Positions 1 to 7,190 of a DNA stretch of 13,301 nt are shown one piece after another. Numbering within the stretch: position 1 is the stretch's first letter; each line of letters starts with the position of its first letter. The notes below the pieces were generated by a model. It was given only the letters and a program-made list of their open reading frames with translations. It was not told the DNA's origin and made no database searches. The position numbers and the translations under genes are program-made. Source of the DNA: JAPLXD01 sp041662765 (GTDB taxonomy: Bacteria; Patescibacteriota; Minisyncoccia; Moranbacterales; UBA11712); contig JBAZRT010000022.1 of NCBI GenBank assembly GCA_041662765.1, positions 1 to 13,301 on the forward strand, read 5' to 3'.

Positions 1-1315
1 CCGTGACCGGCATTTTTGCGCCATAAACTTTCAAATATCCATCAAACTTCACCGTCGACCCATTCGCTTGGAAAGTATAACTATTTTTTTCACCCTTGGC
101 CGAAATCAAAACTTTCACGGAGTTGAGAATTGCTGGCTGCATTTGCGAAGCGACCATGCGCCGCCAGATCAAGCTGTACAGTCGAAGTTGCCGGTCATCC
201 AATTTTCCAAGATCATCCGGCGTCTGGCTCGGATTCGTCGGCCTGACGGCTTCGTGAGCCTCCTGCGCGCCTTTTGATTTGGTTTTATAGAAGCGCGGGT
301 TTTCCAGCGTATAATTCTTTCCAAAAACTTTTTCGATTGTCTTTTTCGCGGCGAGCATTGATTCGAGTGACAAATTCGTGCTGTCCGTTCGCATATAGGT
401 GATGAATCCCTGCTCGTATAGTTTTTGGGCAAGCATCATTGTCAATTTGGCGGAATATCCAAGCGAGTTGATGGCCGCTTGCTGGAGGGTTGAAGTGGTG
501 AAGGGAGCCGGGGGAGTGCGCGTGATTTCTTTTTTCGTTATCTCGCTCACCGCGTATTTCGCCTTCCCAAGTTCAGCTGTTATTTCATCCGCTGTTTTCT
601 GGTTGGCAATGGCCGATTTTTTCGTCTTATAATCTCCCGCAAAGAGTTTCAGCGTGACAACTTCTTCAATTTTCTTTTCGTTCTGATGCGTGAGAGCGGC
701 TTCAAAAATATCTTTTGTCGAAGATTTTTTCAGTATTGCTCCGATCGTCCAAAATTCTTCTTTCTTGAACTTTTCGATTTCCCGTTCGCGCTCGGCAATG
801 ATGCGAAGCGCAATTGATTGTACGCGCCCTGCGGAAAGTCCGCGTCTGATCTTGTCCCACAGAAAGGGGGATAGTTCAAAGCCAACGAGCCGATCCAAAA
901 CTCGGCGCCCTTGCTGAGCGTCCACTAGGTCAAAATTGATGCTGCGCGGGCTATCGAGTGCTGTCTCAATGGCCTTTTTTGTAATTTCGTGAAAAACGAT
1001 CCGGTTTTTTTCGCGCGGGTCGAGATTCAGGATTTCAGAAAGATGCCAGGCAATCGCCTCTCCTTCGCGGTCTTCATCGCTTGCCAGAATCACAGCTTCC
1101 GCGGTTTTGGCCGCTTTCTTGATAATTTCGGCTTTTTCCTCTGATTTCGGGTTCACGATGTATTGTGGCTCGAAATTTTTTTCAATATCAATTCCCATTT
1201 TCTTTTCCGGAAGATCTCGAATGTGGCCAAATGAAGACAAGACCTTGTATTTTGGCCCGAGAAACTTGGAAATGGTTTTGGCTTTGGTGGGAGACTCTAC
1301 GATCACTAGCTTCAT
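1..1315 (-). CDS. topA: DNA topoisomerase I (type IA), N-terminal 438 residues, cut by window edge
   Basis: Relaxes negatively supercoiled DNA by transient single-strand cleavage through a 5'-phosphotyrosine. The Toprim domain opens the protein: VIVESPTKAKTI at residues 4-15 carries the catalytic Glu7, and SDEDREGEAIAWHL supplies the acidic metal-binding triad region (Asp80, Asp82, Glu84/86). The active-site motif FITYMRTDS places the nucleophile at Tyr307, followed by Arg309. HEAVRPT, also typical of the family, follows about 60 residues later. The C-terminal part, including any zinc-finger repeats, lies beyond position 1, so its state cannot be judged. The ATG is 17 nt downstream of the dprA stop on the same strand with no Shine-Dalgarno, so it is probably cotranscribed with dprA, a gene order (smf-topA) common in bacteria. 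The identification is certain; completeness is unknown. Confidence 0.97.
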   Translation of the reverse strand, partial: MKLVIVESPTKAKTISKFLGPKYKVLSSFGHIRDLPEKKMGIDIEKNFEPQYIVNPKSEEKAEIIKKAAKTAEAVILASDEDREGEAIAWHLSEILNLDPREKNRIVFHEITKKAIETALDSPRSINFDLVDAQQGRRVLDRLVGFELSPFLWDKIRRGLSAGRVQSIALRIIAEREREIEKFKKEEFWTIGAILKKSSTKDIFEAALTHQNEKKIEEVVTLKLFAGDYKTKKSAIANQKTADEITAELGKAKYAVSEITKKEITRTPPAPFTTSTLQQAAINSLGYSAKLTMMLAQKLYEQGFITYMRTDSTNLSLESMLAAKKTIEKVFGKNYTLENPRFYKTKSKGAQEAHEAVRPTNPSQTPDDLGKLDDRQLRLYSLIWRRMVASQMQPAILNSVKVLISAKGEKNSYTFQANGSTVKFDGYLKVYGAKMPVT

Positions 1316-1332
1316 AAGTTTTGAATTCAAAA

Positions 1333-2439
1333 TTACAGTTTGATAAAGTTTTGTCCGCCAATATTTTTCACAGCTCCTTCTATTTCCAGTGTGGCGAGTA
1401 TCGAACTGACGGTTGCTGTGTCCAGTTTAGCCAGTTTCGAAATCTTGTCAATGTGAAGGGGATCGTTCGAAAGAATTTTCCAGATGATTTTTTCCTCATC
1501 GGTCTTTGGCTTGAAAAGTTTGAGAGCAAGCTGCGGATGAGTGCGGGAAAGATTGAATTCTTCAAGAATATCCGTGGTCGAGCTGACAAGCTTCGCGCCT
1601 CTTTTGATGAGAATATTTGCTCCGGTCGATTGCGGCGAAAAGATATCTCCCGGCACGGCAAAAACTTCCCGGTTCTGTTCAAGTGCGAACTGGGCGGTGA
1701 TGAGCGATCCGGAATTTTCGGCGGCTTCAATGACAAGAGTGCCGAGCGCGAGCCCTGACATAATGCGGTTTCGGGCCGGAAAATTTTGCTTGAGAGAAGG
1801 GGTTCTTGGCGGCTGTTCGGTGAGGAGCGCGCCGCCGTTTTCGATTATGTTTTTTGCAAGATTGAAATGCTCGCGGGGATATATTGTCCGATCGTCGATT
1901 CCAGTCCCGAGCACCGCAGCGGTGAGTCCTCCGGCGTCGAGCGCGGCTCGATGAGCGATGCCGTCAATTCCAAGCGCCAGACCGCTCACGATCGTGAGCC
2001 CGGCACGCACCAGATCTTTCGTGAGATTTTCCGTCACACGCCGGCCATATTCCGTGAATTTTCGCGACCCGACAATTGCGATTGATTTGTTGGAAAGGAT
2101 GTTCCGGTCTCCCCGGATATACAAAACCGGCGGCGCCGAAGCGATTTCTTTGAGTTGCGAAGGATACGCTTCATCCTTTATAGTGAGGATTTCGATATTT
2201 TCTTTCGAGAGCCCTTCAAAAAGTTTTTCCGGATCATGTTTTTGTCGGAATTGAAAAAAATTGTCGATCTGCTTTTTTGTCAGGCCAAACTGCTGCATTT
2301 TGTCGGTGTCAGTGCTTTTCCAAGCTTCTTCGAGTTTTGCAAAGCCGGCCAGAAGTTTTTTGAAAGCCTGCGGTCCGAAACCGTCAACACAATTGAATGC
2401 ATGCCAAAAAATTATTTCGTTTTGGTTTTTTCCCTCCAT
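1333..2439 (-). CDS. dprA: DprA/Smf DNA-processing protein
   Basis: Binds incoming single-stranded DNA and loads RecA during natural transformation; acts in the cytoplasm. The protein of 368 residues has a short helical N-terminal domain with a helix-hairpin-helix-like VDGFGPQAF. The Rossmann-like DprA core follows: AIVGSRKFTEYG near residue 124, SGLALGID near 152, FPARNRIMSGL at 220-230 and NSGSL near 242. A C-terminal winged-helix (DprA_WH-like) region spans about 314-368. Length is normal for the family. I chose ATG at 2439 over an in-frame GTG at 2457, because an extended -10 (TGA-TATTAT, 2448-2453) ends 8 nt before this ATG. The GTG would lie upstream of the transcription start. The stop is TAA. 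It heads a unit with topA and implies DNA uptake or recombination capacity. Confidence 0.95.
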   Translation of the reverse strand: MEGKNQNEIIFWHAFNCVDGFGPQAFKKLLAGFAKLEEAWKSTDTDKMQQFGLTKKQIDNFFQFRQKHDPEKLFEGLSKENIEILTIKDEAYPSQLKEIASAPPVLYIRGDRNILSNKSIAIVGSRKFTEYGRRVTENLTKDLVRAGLTIVSGLALGIDGIAHRAALDAGGLTAAVLGTGIDDRTIYPREHFNLAKNIIENGGALLTEQPPRTPSLKQNFPARNRIMSGLALGTLVIEAAENSGSLITAQFALEQNREVFAVPGDIFSPQSTGANILIKRGAKLVSSTTDILEEFNLSRTHPQLALKLFKPKTDEEKIIWKILSNDPLHIDKISKLAKLDTATVSSILATLEIEGAVKNIGGQNFIKL

Positions 2440-2447
2440 ACCTGAAT

Positions 2448-2456
2448 ATAATATCA
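2448..2456 (-). promoter_or_regulatory. Extended -10 promoter of dprA-topA, leaderless
   Basis: On the minus strand TGA-TATTAT is followed by 8 nt and then the dprA ATG. No good -35 hexamer is found 16-18 nt upstream, which fits an extended -10 element. Transcription should start at or within 1-2 nt of the start codon. This is a prediction from motif and spacing only. Confidence 0.5.
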
Positions 2457-2491
2457 CACTTTTGCGTAGAAGATGTAGAATATCCTCAGTA

Positions 2492-2519
2492 TTGACAAAT
2501 CTAGTGTAAGTGCTATAAT
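2492..2519 (+). promoter_or_regulatory. Strong sigma70-type promoter of the structured RNA
   Basis: A perfect TTGACA (2492-2497), a 16-nt spacer and a perfect TATAAT (2514-2519) preceded by TGC, making it also an extended -10. It is the best promoter match in the window. No protein gene of ordinary length starts within 200 nt downstream, so its immediate product is the structured RNA at 2526-2752. The start site should be at about 2526-2529. Confidence 0.8.
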
Positions 2520-2540
2520 ATCACTTCTGGTGGGGAAATC

Positions 2541-2633
2541 GTGAAGAAGGCTCTTTTTGTTGAATATAAGGTAAAAAAGATATTTCGCGTCTTCCGTCCC
2601 GTCTGGAAGTCCGACGGTGTGACCCCTCCTTAA
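2541..2633 (+). CDS. Possible 30-codon leader peptide inside the structured RNA
   Basis: GTG at 2541 opens a 30-codon frame ending in TAA at 2631-2633. A purine-rich GGTGGGG sits 5 nt upstream, better than the upstream region of most genes here. The peptide is Lys/Val/Phe-rich and ends in VTPP, with no recognisable domain. Its second half overlaps the 5' strand of the main RNA helix, so translation would disrupt the fold. A frame of this length can easily arise by chance, and a GTG start adds doubt. Confidence 0.15.
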   Translation: MKKALFVEYKVKKIFRVFRPVWKSDGVTPP

Positions 2634-2731
2634 GCGCCGTTGGGTAAGTTCGGAAAAGGGGCAAATGCTCCTGATTCGGCACTTTCAGGTGGGACAGAGG
2701 ACGACGAAAAGTGAAAAGTTAAAAATAAAGG

Positions 2732-2751
2732 TGTCGCTTCGCGACATTTTT
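2732..2751 (+). terminator. Intrinsic terminator of the structured RNA
   Basis: TGTCGC (2732-2737), a TTC loop and GCGACA (2741-2746) form a 6-bp stem directly followed by five T. The ATG of the next small gene is 10 nt after the T run, an arrangement typical of transcription-attenuation leaders. Confidence 0.75.
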
Positions 2752-2761
2752 GTTTATCAAT

Positions 2762-3001
2762 ATGCCTAATTTAGAAAATAAGAAAAATTTTGTTATGAAA
2801 AGCAAGAAAGTTGCCAAACATGGCGCGCTCCTGTCTTTTTCTGTTTTTGTTTTATCGCTTCTTGCCGGTTTTTTTGTGACCAGTGGATCGGTAGTCAATA
2901 TTTTGGGCGATGTTAGCGTTTTTAGTACACTCTTTTTTATCCTTTCATCTGTTTGCTTTTTTCTGATTCAAATTGAAGTTTGGGAAAAGGACCAAGCTTA
3001 A
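2762..3001 (+). CDS. Small two-helix membrane protein, hypothetical
   Basis: I do not recognise this protein. From ATG 2762 it is 79 residues; ATG 2795 is an alternative start that removes a polar, Asn/Lys-rich segment of 11 residues. A basic stretch (MKSKKVAKHG) precedes two hydrophobic segments of about 22 residues each, GALLSFSVFVLSLLAGFF and then VFSTLFFILSSVCFFLI, separated by a short loop with Asp. The tail is short and charged (EVWEKDQA). This is the layout of a small integral membrane protein with both ends probably cytoplasmic by the positive-inside rule. There is no Shine-Dalgarno and no separate promoter visible, so expression may depend on readthrough of the terminator at 2732-2751. 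A TTG start at 2750 lies inside the terminator T run and is rejected. Confidence 0.6.
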   Translation: MPNLENKKNFVMKSKKVAKHGALLSFSVFVLSLLAGFFVTSGSVVNILGDVSVFSTLFFILSSVCFFLIQIEVWEKDQA

Positions 3002-3022
3002 AGTGAAACTCACTCTTCTTTT
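3002..3022 (+). terminator. Weak terminator-like hairpin after the small membrane protein
   Basis: AGTGA (3002-3006), AAC loop and TCACT (3010-3014) form a 5-bp stem followed by CTTCTTTT. It begins one base after the stop codon. The stem is short and A/T-containing, so activity is uncertain; it also abuts the -35 of the typA promoter. Confidence 0.35.
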
Positions 3023-3049
3023 GACAAAAACTATTTTCTCTGCTAATAT
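3021..3049 (+). promoter_or_regulatory. Promoter of typA
   Basis: TTGACA (3021-3026), 17-nt spacer and TAATAT (3044-3049) preceded by TGC (extended -10). The start site should be near 3056, giving an untranslated leader of about 64 nt. Confidence 0.75.
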
Positions 3050-3068
3050 CACAAAAGACCAATAGTCC

Positions 3069-3119
3069 CGGAGCTAATTTGTTCAGAAATTTGCCGCTCT
3101 CGTGCGGTTTTTGTTTTTT
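3069..3119 (+). promoter_or_regulatory. typA leader with terminator-like hairpin next to the start codon
   Basis: GCCGC (3093-3097) pairs with GCGGT (3104-3108) around a 6-nt loop. It is followed by TTTTT (3108-3112), G and six more T running directly into the ATG at 3120. This looks like an intrinsic terminator placed inside the leader. An upstream segment GGAGC (3070-3074) can pair with GCTCT (3096-3100), which would destroy the hairpin and act as an antiterminator. No ligand or protein partner is evident. Confidence 0.45.
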
Positions 3120-4907
3120 ATGGAAATACGAAATATTGCCATCATCGCTCACGTTGATCATGGAAAGACCACAATCACAGACGCCATTATGCGTCAGACC
3201 GGAATGGTGACGGAAGAAGCCGTCACGATGGACAGCGACGCGCTCGAAAAGGAGCGCGGTATTACCATATACTCAAAAAATACTTCGATATTCTACAAGG
3301 ACACAAAAATCAACATCGTGGATACGCCGGGCCACGCCGATTTTGGATCGGAAGTAGAGCGGGTTTTGCGCTCGATCGATTCGGTGCTTTTGGTTGTGGA
3401 TGCGCAGGAGGGTCCGATGCCGCAAACCAGATTTGTTCTCAAAAAATCTCTCGAACTTGGTATCAAGCCGATCGTCGTGATCAACAAGATCGACAAACCG
3501 GCGGCCCGTCCCGAGATTGCCCAGGAACAAGTCTTTGAACTGTTTCTCGATCTTGGCGCGAGCGATGAGCAGCTCGATTTCACGGTCGTCTATGCTATCG
3601 GACGCGAAGGCATCGCCAAAAAAAGTTTGGATGACAATTCGAAAGACCTTACTCCGCTTCTCGATACTATTCTTGAAAAAGTTCCGGCGGCAACTTCCAA
3701 TCCCGACGCACCTTTCCGGATGCAGCCCTTCAGCTTGGGATATGACAATTTTTTGGGACGCCTGGCGATTGGAAGAATACACGAAGGTACGATCCGGAGC
3801 GGAGAAGTATTCGTGAAAAAGCCGACTGGGGAAGCGCGCAAAGGGAAGATCATAAAAATGTTCACTTTCGAAGGAATCTCGCGAAAAGAAATTTCCGAAT
3901 CCGTCGGCGGGGATACGGTGATGATAGCCGGCATTCCGGATATTGACATCGGCGAAACAATTTGCCATGCGGCCGATCAGGAGCCGCTTCCGGCCATCAA
4001 GATCGACGAGCCGACCATCACCCTTAATTTTTTGGTGAACGATTCGCCTTTTGCGGGACGCGAAGGGAAATTTGTGACGACCAAGCAGATCAGGGAACGG
4101 CTCGAAAAAGAACTTGAAGTGAACGTCGGGCTCAAAGTTGATTTTTCAAACAATGATCTTTATAAAGTGAGCGGAAGAGGGGAGCTTCATATTGCGATTC
4201 TCATTGAAAATATGCGCCGCGAAGGATACGAACTGCAGGTTTCTCAGCCGCAGGTCATCATCAAGGAAGAAAACGGGAAAAAGCTGGAGCCATATGAAGA
4301 AGCGACAATTGATGTTCCGGAACAATATTCAGGAACGATCATCGAAACGCTTGGGAAAAGAAAGGGAATTATGGTGGATATGAAACAGGAAGGCAGCCAG
4401 GTGCGGATGGTTTTTGAAATTCCGACTCGCGGAATTTTGGGATATCGCAACCAGTTCATGATCGAAACACGCGGCGAAGGAATATTTGCGAGCCGTTTTC
4501 TGGAATTTCGTCCGCACGCGGGAACAATTTCTGCGCGCGCAACCGGTTCAATGGCTTCAATGGTTGGCGGGAAAGCCCTGGCTTTTTCTTTGGCCAATCT
4601 TCAGGACCGCGGCGTGCTCTATATCGGCGCGAACACGGAAGTATATGAAGGCATGGTGATCGGGAATACCGCGAAAGGAAACGATATGGCGGTGAATCCC
4701 ATCAAAGGAAAAAATCTCACCAACATGCGTTCATCGGGAGCGGACGCGGCGATTCATCTTGTGCCGCATATGGAGCTCACGATCGAGCGCGGATTCGAGA
4801 TCATGGCGGACGATGAGTATCTCGAAGTTACGCCCCAAAGCGTACGCCTCAGAAAACAAATCCTGCAAGAAACAGCCCGTATTCAGGCAGGGAGAAAAAA
4901 GGCGTAA
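3120..4907 (+). CDS. typA: Ribosome-associated translational GTPase TypA/BipA
   Basis: An EF-G-like GTPase that binds the ribosome and aids 50S assembly and stress adaptation. All G motifs are present: G1 AHVDHGKTT (10-18), G2 ERGITI (45-50), G3 DTPGHADFG (68-76), G4 NKID (122-125), and a G5 region at YAIGREG (158-164). Next come domain II, EF-G-like domains III and V, and the TypA-specific C-terminal domain (GKNLTNMRSSG, and YLEVTPQSVRLRK near the end). The 595 residues match the usual length of about 600. ATG 3120 is chosen over an in-frame GTG at 3102, which lies inside the leader hairpin; MEIRNIAIIAHVDHG is the expected TypA beginning. There is no Shine-Dalgarno; a T-rich stretch precedes the ATG. 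The stop is TAA, immediately followed by an AT-rich repeat. Confidence 0.97.
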   Translation: MEIRNIAIIAHVDHGKTTITDAIMRQTGMVTEEAVTMDSDALEKERGITIYSKNTSIFYKDTKINIVDTPGHADFGSEVERVLRSIDSVLLVVDAQEGPMPQTRFVLKKSLELGIKPIVVINKIDKPAARPEIAQEQVFELFLDLGASDEQLDFTVVYAIGREGIAKKSLDDNSKDLTPLLDTILEKVPAATSNPDAPFRMQPFSLGYDNFLGRLAIGRIHEGTIRSGEVFVKKPTGEARKGKIIKMFTFEGISRKEISESVGGDTVMIAGIPDIDIGETICHAADQEPLPAIKIDEPTITLNFLVNDSPFAGREGKFVTTKQIRERLEKELEVNVGLKVDFSNNDLYKVSGRGELHIAILIENMRREGYELQVSQPQVIIKEENGKKLEPYEEATIDVPEQYSGTIIETLGKRKGIMVDMKQEGSQVRMVFEIPTRGILGYRNQFMIETRGEGIFASRFLEFRPHAGTISARATGSMASMVGGKALAFSLANLQDRGVLYIGANTEVYEGMVIGNTAKGNDMAVNPIKGKNLTNMRSSGADAAIHLVPHMELTIERGFEIMADDEYLEVTPQSVRLRKQILQETARIQAGRKKA

Positions 4908-5028
4908 AATTTTCAATTTTCAATTCACAATTTTCAATCAATAATCAATCCCTAAATTTTCAATTTTCAATTTTCAAACATTGAACATTGAAAATTCATT
5001 GCAAATTGATAATTGGTAATTGAAAATT
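4908..5028 (+). repeat. AT-rich imperfect palindromic repeat, copy 1
   Basis: The whole gap between the convergent genes typA and pth consists of short tandem units of CAATTTT/AATTTTC type. A left arm rich in TTTTCAATTTTCAATT and a right arm rich in ATTGAAAATT are mutually complementary in part. The stretch CAATTTTCAATTCACAATTT and the following CAATCAAT-ATCAAT-CCTAAA recur nearly unchanged in copy 2 at 7943-8066. It starts directly after the typA stop and runs into the pth stop codon. It may serve as a bidirectional terminator or be a non-autonomous mobile palindrome; there are no terminal duplications I can define. Confidence 0.75.
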
Positions 5029-5584
5029 AAGATAAATATTTCTTTATAAACTCTTCCGAAATCTCAAAAATTATTCCTGAAATTTTTTTCATCTCTGCGG
5101 CTGTGAATTTCCCCAACACATATTCTTCGGTGGGGATTTTTGTTTTATCGGCCCGATTTTCGACACCGATTCGGAGTCTTGTGAAATTCTTTGTGCCGAG
5201 CATATCAATCAAGTTTTGCGCGCCGTTGTGTCCGGCAGAAGAGGAATTGACGGAAACTTTGTATTTTCCGAGCGGAAGATCGATATCATCGTGAGCGACG
5301 ATGATATTTTCGAGTTTCACTTTATAATATTTTTTCGCCGCAGAAACTGCCTCTCCCGAAAGATTCATGAAAGTCTGAGGCTTTAGCAATATAATTTTTT
5401 TGCTTTTATCTTTGCAGATGCTGACCTCGGATTCCAATCTTTTATCCATTTTCCAATCCGAAAATCCGAGTTCCTCGCGAAAACTTTGCCAAAAATAGTC
5501 CGCGAATACAAATCCGGCGTTGTGGCGGGTTTTTTCGTATTTTTTTCCTGGATTTCCAAGCCCGGCGATGATAATTGTTTTCAT
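5027..5584 (-). CDS. pth: Peptidyl-tRNA hydrolase
   Basis: Releases tRNA from peptidyl-tRNAs dropped by the ribosome by hydrolysing the ester bond. The family signature GLGNPGKKYEKTRHNAG (8-24) contains the catalytic His21. Other substrate-contacting residues are in place: Asn74 in KPQTFMNLSGEAV, Asp99 in AHDDIDLPLG, and Asn120 in SAGHNG, followed by the usual LGTKNFTRLRIGV strand. At 185 residues it has the normal length. The ATG is 16 nt downstream of the stop of the LCP gene on the same strand, with no Shine-Dalgarno, so it is probably the second gene of that unit. The stop is TAA and lies at the edge of repeat copy 1. Confidence 0.97.
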   Translation of the reverse strand: MKTIIIAGLGNPGKKYEKTRHNAGFVFADYFWQSFREELGFSDWKMDKRLESEVSICKDKSKKIILLKPQTFMNLSGEAVSAAKKYYKVKLENIIVAHDDIDLPLGKYKVSVNSSSAGHNGAQNLIDMLGTKNFTRLRIGVENRADKTKIPTEEYVLGKFTAAEMKKISGIIFEISEEFIKKYLS

Positions 5585-5600
5585 ATAGATTAGGGCGTTA

Positions 5601-7184
5601 TTAAAATTTCTGATTACTTCCTTTTTTCAGCAGGTTGAAATATGTTTTTTCGTCCACTTGCTGTTGGTCATATCCGTTTTCGAGATCCTCCACGGAATTT
5701 TCTTCATAATTGAGCTTGTCCGAGATATCTGATCCGGCGACGAGACAGAAATCGGCGCTCTTACACTGCGAAGAAATAGTGTCGGGTGGATAAATCGAAA
5801 TTTTTGCGCCCAGTTTTTTGGATAGGTCTTCGAGGGAAAATGGCTTGAGCCCGCCAGTGAGGTCATAGACAGTTGTATCGCTCGCGTTTTTCGGTACGTA
5901 CCGCCGGAATGTTTCTTTGGGCTTAGGTTGGCCAAATTCCGTATGATAGTCAAGCTTGTCGAGCAGATTTTTCAATTTTCCATCAAAGCCTTTCACACCG
6001 CTTTCGTTCACGATGGCAATGGATGTATTTTCTAGCTTTATGGCTGCTTTTTTCCTGTTGATGAGTTCGAGATCGAAAATGTTTTTTGAAATATCTTGAA
6101 TTTCATCGTATCTTCCCGTGCGGGGAATCAAAATGAAAGCGCGGACTCCTCCCAGATATACGTGCGAAACCGCCATAACGCTGTCTGGCTTTCCAGCGTC
6201 GAGAACCTTATTGGTGGTCGTGTGCGTGTCGATTTTTTTGACGAGGTCGACAAATGAGTTGAGCTCGCTGAGCTGGATGTCCGTTCGCAAATGCTCGCCC
6301 AATGTGTCGAGCAGATTGCTAAGCTGGGGGATATTGAGGATCGTCTCCAGCGAAAAAGCTTTCGAACGCGCTGATTCCAAAATGAGCTGTTGGCGATAGG
6401 CCCGGCCGAAATCGCCGTCCTCGTCGTGTCGGGTGCGCGCGAATTTGAGGGCAATGTCGCCGTCGATGGTCTGGAGTCCCTGCTTGATGTCAAAAGTTTG
6501 GTAGCTATAATTTGGTCCCGGATAGCGCTCATCATGCAAATCTTTGGGAACTTGGACTTTGATACCGTCCAATTCGTTGATGATCTGCTTGAAGCCGTCG
6601 AAATCGAGAGCGATATAGTAGTCGATAGGCTGGCCGGTGATATCGGCGATCGCAGATTTCAGATTTTCGATGCCGGATTTTCCTGAAGCGTCCTTATCCT
6701 GCGCTCGGGCATAGAGAGCGTTGATCTTCGTGTACGAATTCGTGTCCGGAATCTGGACATAGAGGTCGCGGGGGATTGAGAGGAGGGCTGTTTGGTATGT
6801 TTTGGGATTGATGCTTGCGACGATGATCGAATCGGTGAGATTCGCTCCCGGATAGTTTTTTCCAGCGATCCCAACAAGCAAAATATTGATCCTGCTATAT
6901 TGTTCGCCTCTCAAAGCTTTTCGGTCCGAAGACGCGATGTCCTTTAGACTCTCCACAAACGAAGCGCTCCGGTTGCTGTCAATAACTTTCTTGCTTGTTG
7001 AATAGAATTTGAACGCCAGGGCGATGGAGGCGAGGAAAACAATTCCAAGAATGCAGACAACAACAATCGTCCAAAAGAAAAATTTGGATTTTCTTCTTCG
7101 AGATCTTCGAGGAAAATCATCTTCCGAATTTTCTGAGTGATGAGGATCGTTGCTATTGTAAAAATTGAAATTCTCTGTTTGCAT
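5601..7184 (-). CDS. LytR-CpsA-Psr (LCP) family envelope protein with LytR_C domain
   Basis: LCP proteins transfer undecaprenyl-linked glycopolymers to peptidoglycan on the outer face of the membrane. From ATG 7184 the protein has 527 residues. A polar N-terminus ends in a basic RRSRRRKSK stretch, and one membrane helix follows at about 35-58, so most of the chain should be extracytoplasmic. The LCP catalytic domain (about 97-270) has INILLVGIAG, LTDSIIVASI, the lipid-phosphate-binding SIPRDLYVQI (Arg139, Asp140), LKFARTRHDEDGDFGRAYRQQ-type C-terminal motif with the conserved Arg residues. A second region near 395-470, starting SIAIVNESGVKGFDGKL, resembles the LytR_C domain. The ATG is chosen over a TTG at 7202 because the TTG lies upstream of the -10. 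It heads a unit with pth. The polymer attached in this organism is unknown. Confidence 0.9.
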   Translation of the reverse strand: MQTENFNFYNSNDPHHSENSEDDFPRRSRRRKSKFFFWTIVVVCILGIVFLASIALAFKFYSTSKKVIDSNRSASFVESLKDIASSDRKALRGEQYSRINILLVGIAGKNYPGANLTDSIIVASINPKTYQTALLSIPRDLYVQIPDTNSYTKINALYARAQDKDASGKSGIENLKSAIADITGQPIDYYIALDFDGFKQIINELDGIKVQVPKDLHDERYPGPNYSYQTFDIKQGLQTIDGDIALKFARTRHDEDGDFGRAYRQQLILESARSKAFSLETILNIPQLSNLLDTLGEHLRTDIQLSELNSFVDLVKKIDTHTTTNKVLDAGKPDSVMAVSHVYLGGVRAFILIPRTGRYDEIQDISKNIFDLELINRKKAAIKLENTSIAIVNESGVKGFDGKLKNLLDKLDYHTEFGQPKPKETFRRYVPKNASDTTVYDLTGGLKPFSLEDLSKKLGAKISIYPPDTISSQCKSADFCLVAGSDISDKLNYEENSVEDLENGYDQQQVDEKTYFNLLKKGSNQKF

Positions 7185-7190
7185 GCATTC

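Larger units (their letters stand above)
2526..2752 (+). ncRNA. Structured non-coding RNA or riboswitch-like leader, family not recognised
   Basis: About 225 nt lie between a near-consensus promoter and an intrinsic terminator, without a convincing protein gene. Hand folding gives a long helix: 2588-2605 with 2686-2703 (18 pairs, three G-U, one C-A mismatch), extended by 2583-2587 with 2705-2709 across a bulged A2704. Inside it, 2608-2614 pairs with 2676-2683 (one bulged C). Within that are a hairpin 2615-2619/2635-2639 and a hairpin 2658-2662/2667-2671. The loop CCCCT (2623-2627) can also pair with AGGGG (2657-2661), a possible pseudoknot or switch. A 7-bp A/T hairpin (2552-2558/2574-2580) lies in the 5' part. 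Signature motifs of SRP RNA, tmRNA and RNase P were not found. It could be a stand-alone RNA (6S-like in size and context) or a leader controlling the small membrane protein just downstream. Confidence 0.6.

Noticed and set aside
2439..2457. GTG at 2457 as the dprA start
   Set aside because: It lies upstream of the -10 element that gives the best promoter fit for ATG 2439.
2526..2752. Structured RNA as RNase P, SRP or tmRNA
   Set aside because: GGAAGTCCG and GGACAGAG faintly recall RNase P conserved regions, but the P4 pairing and length do not fit. The SRP tetraloop domain and a tRNA-like end with a tag reading frame are absent.
3102..3120. GTG at 3102 as the typA start
   Set aside because: It lies in the leader hairpin loop, and TypA proteins begin at the residues encoded from ATG 3120.
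4908..5028. CRISPR array in the AT-rich repeat region
   Set aside because: The units are short, variable, without regular spacers, and no cas genes are nearby.
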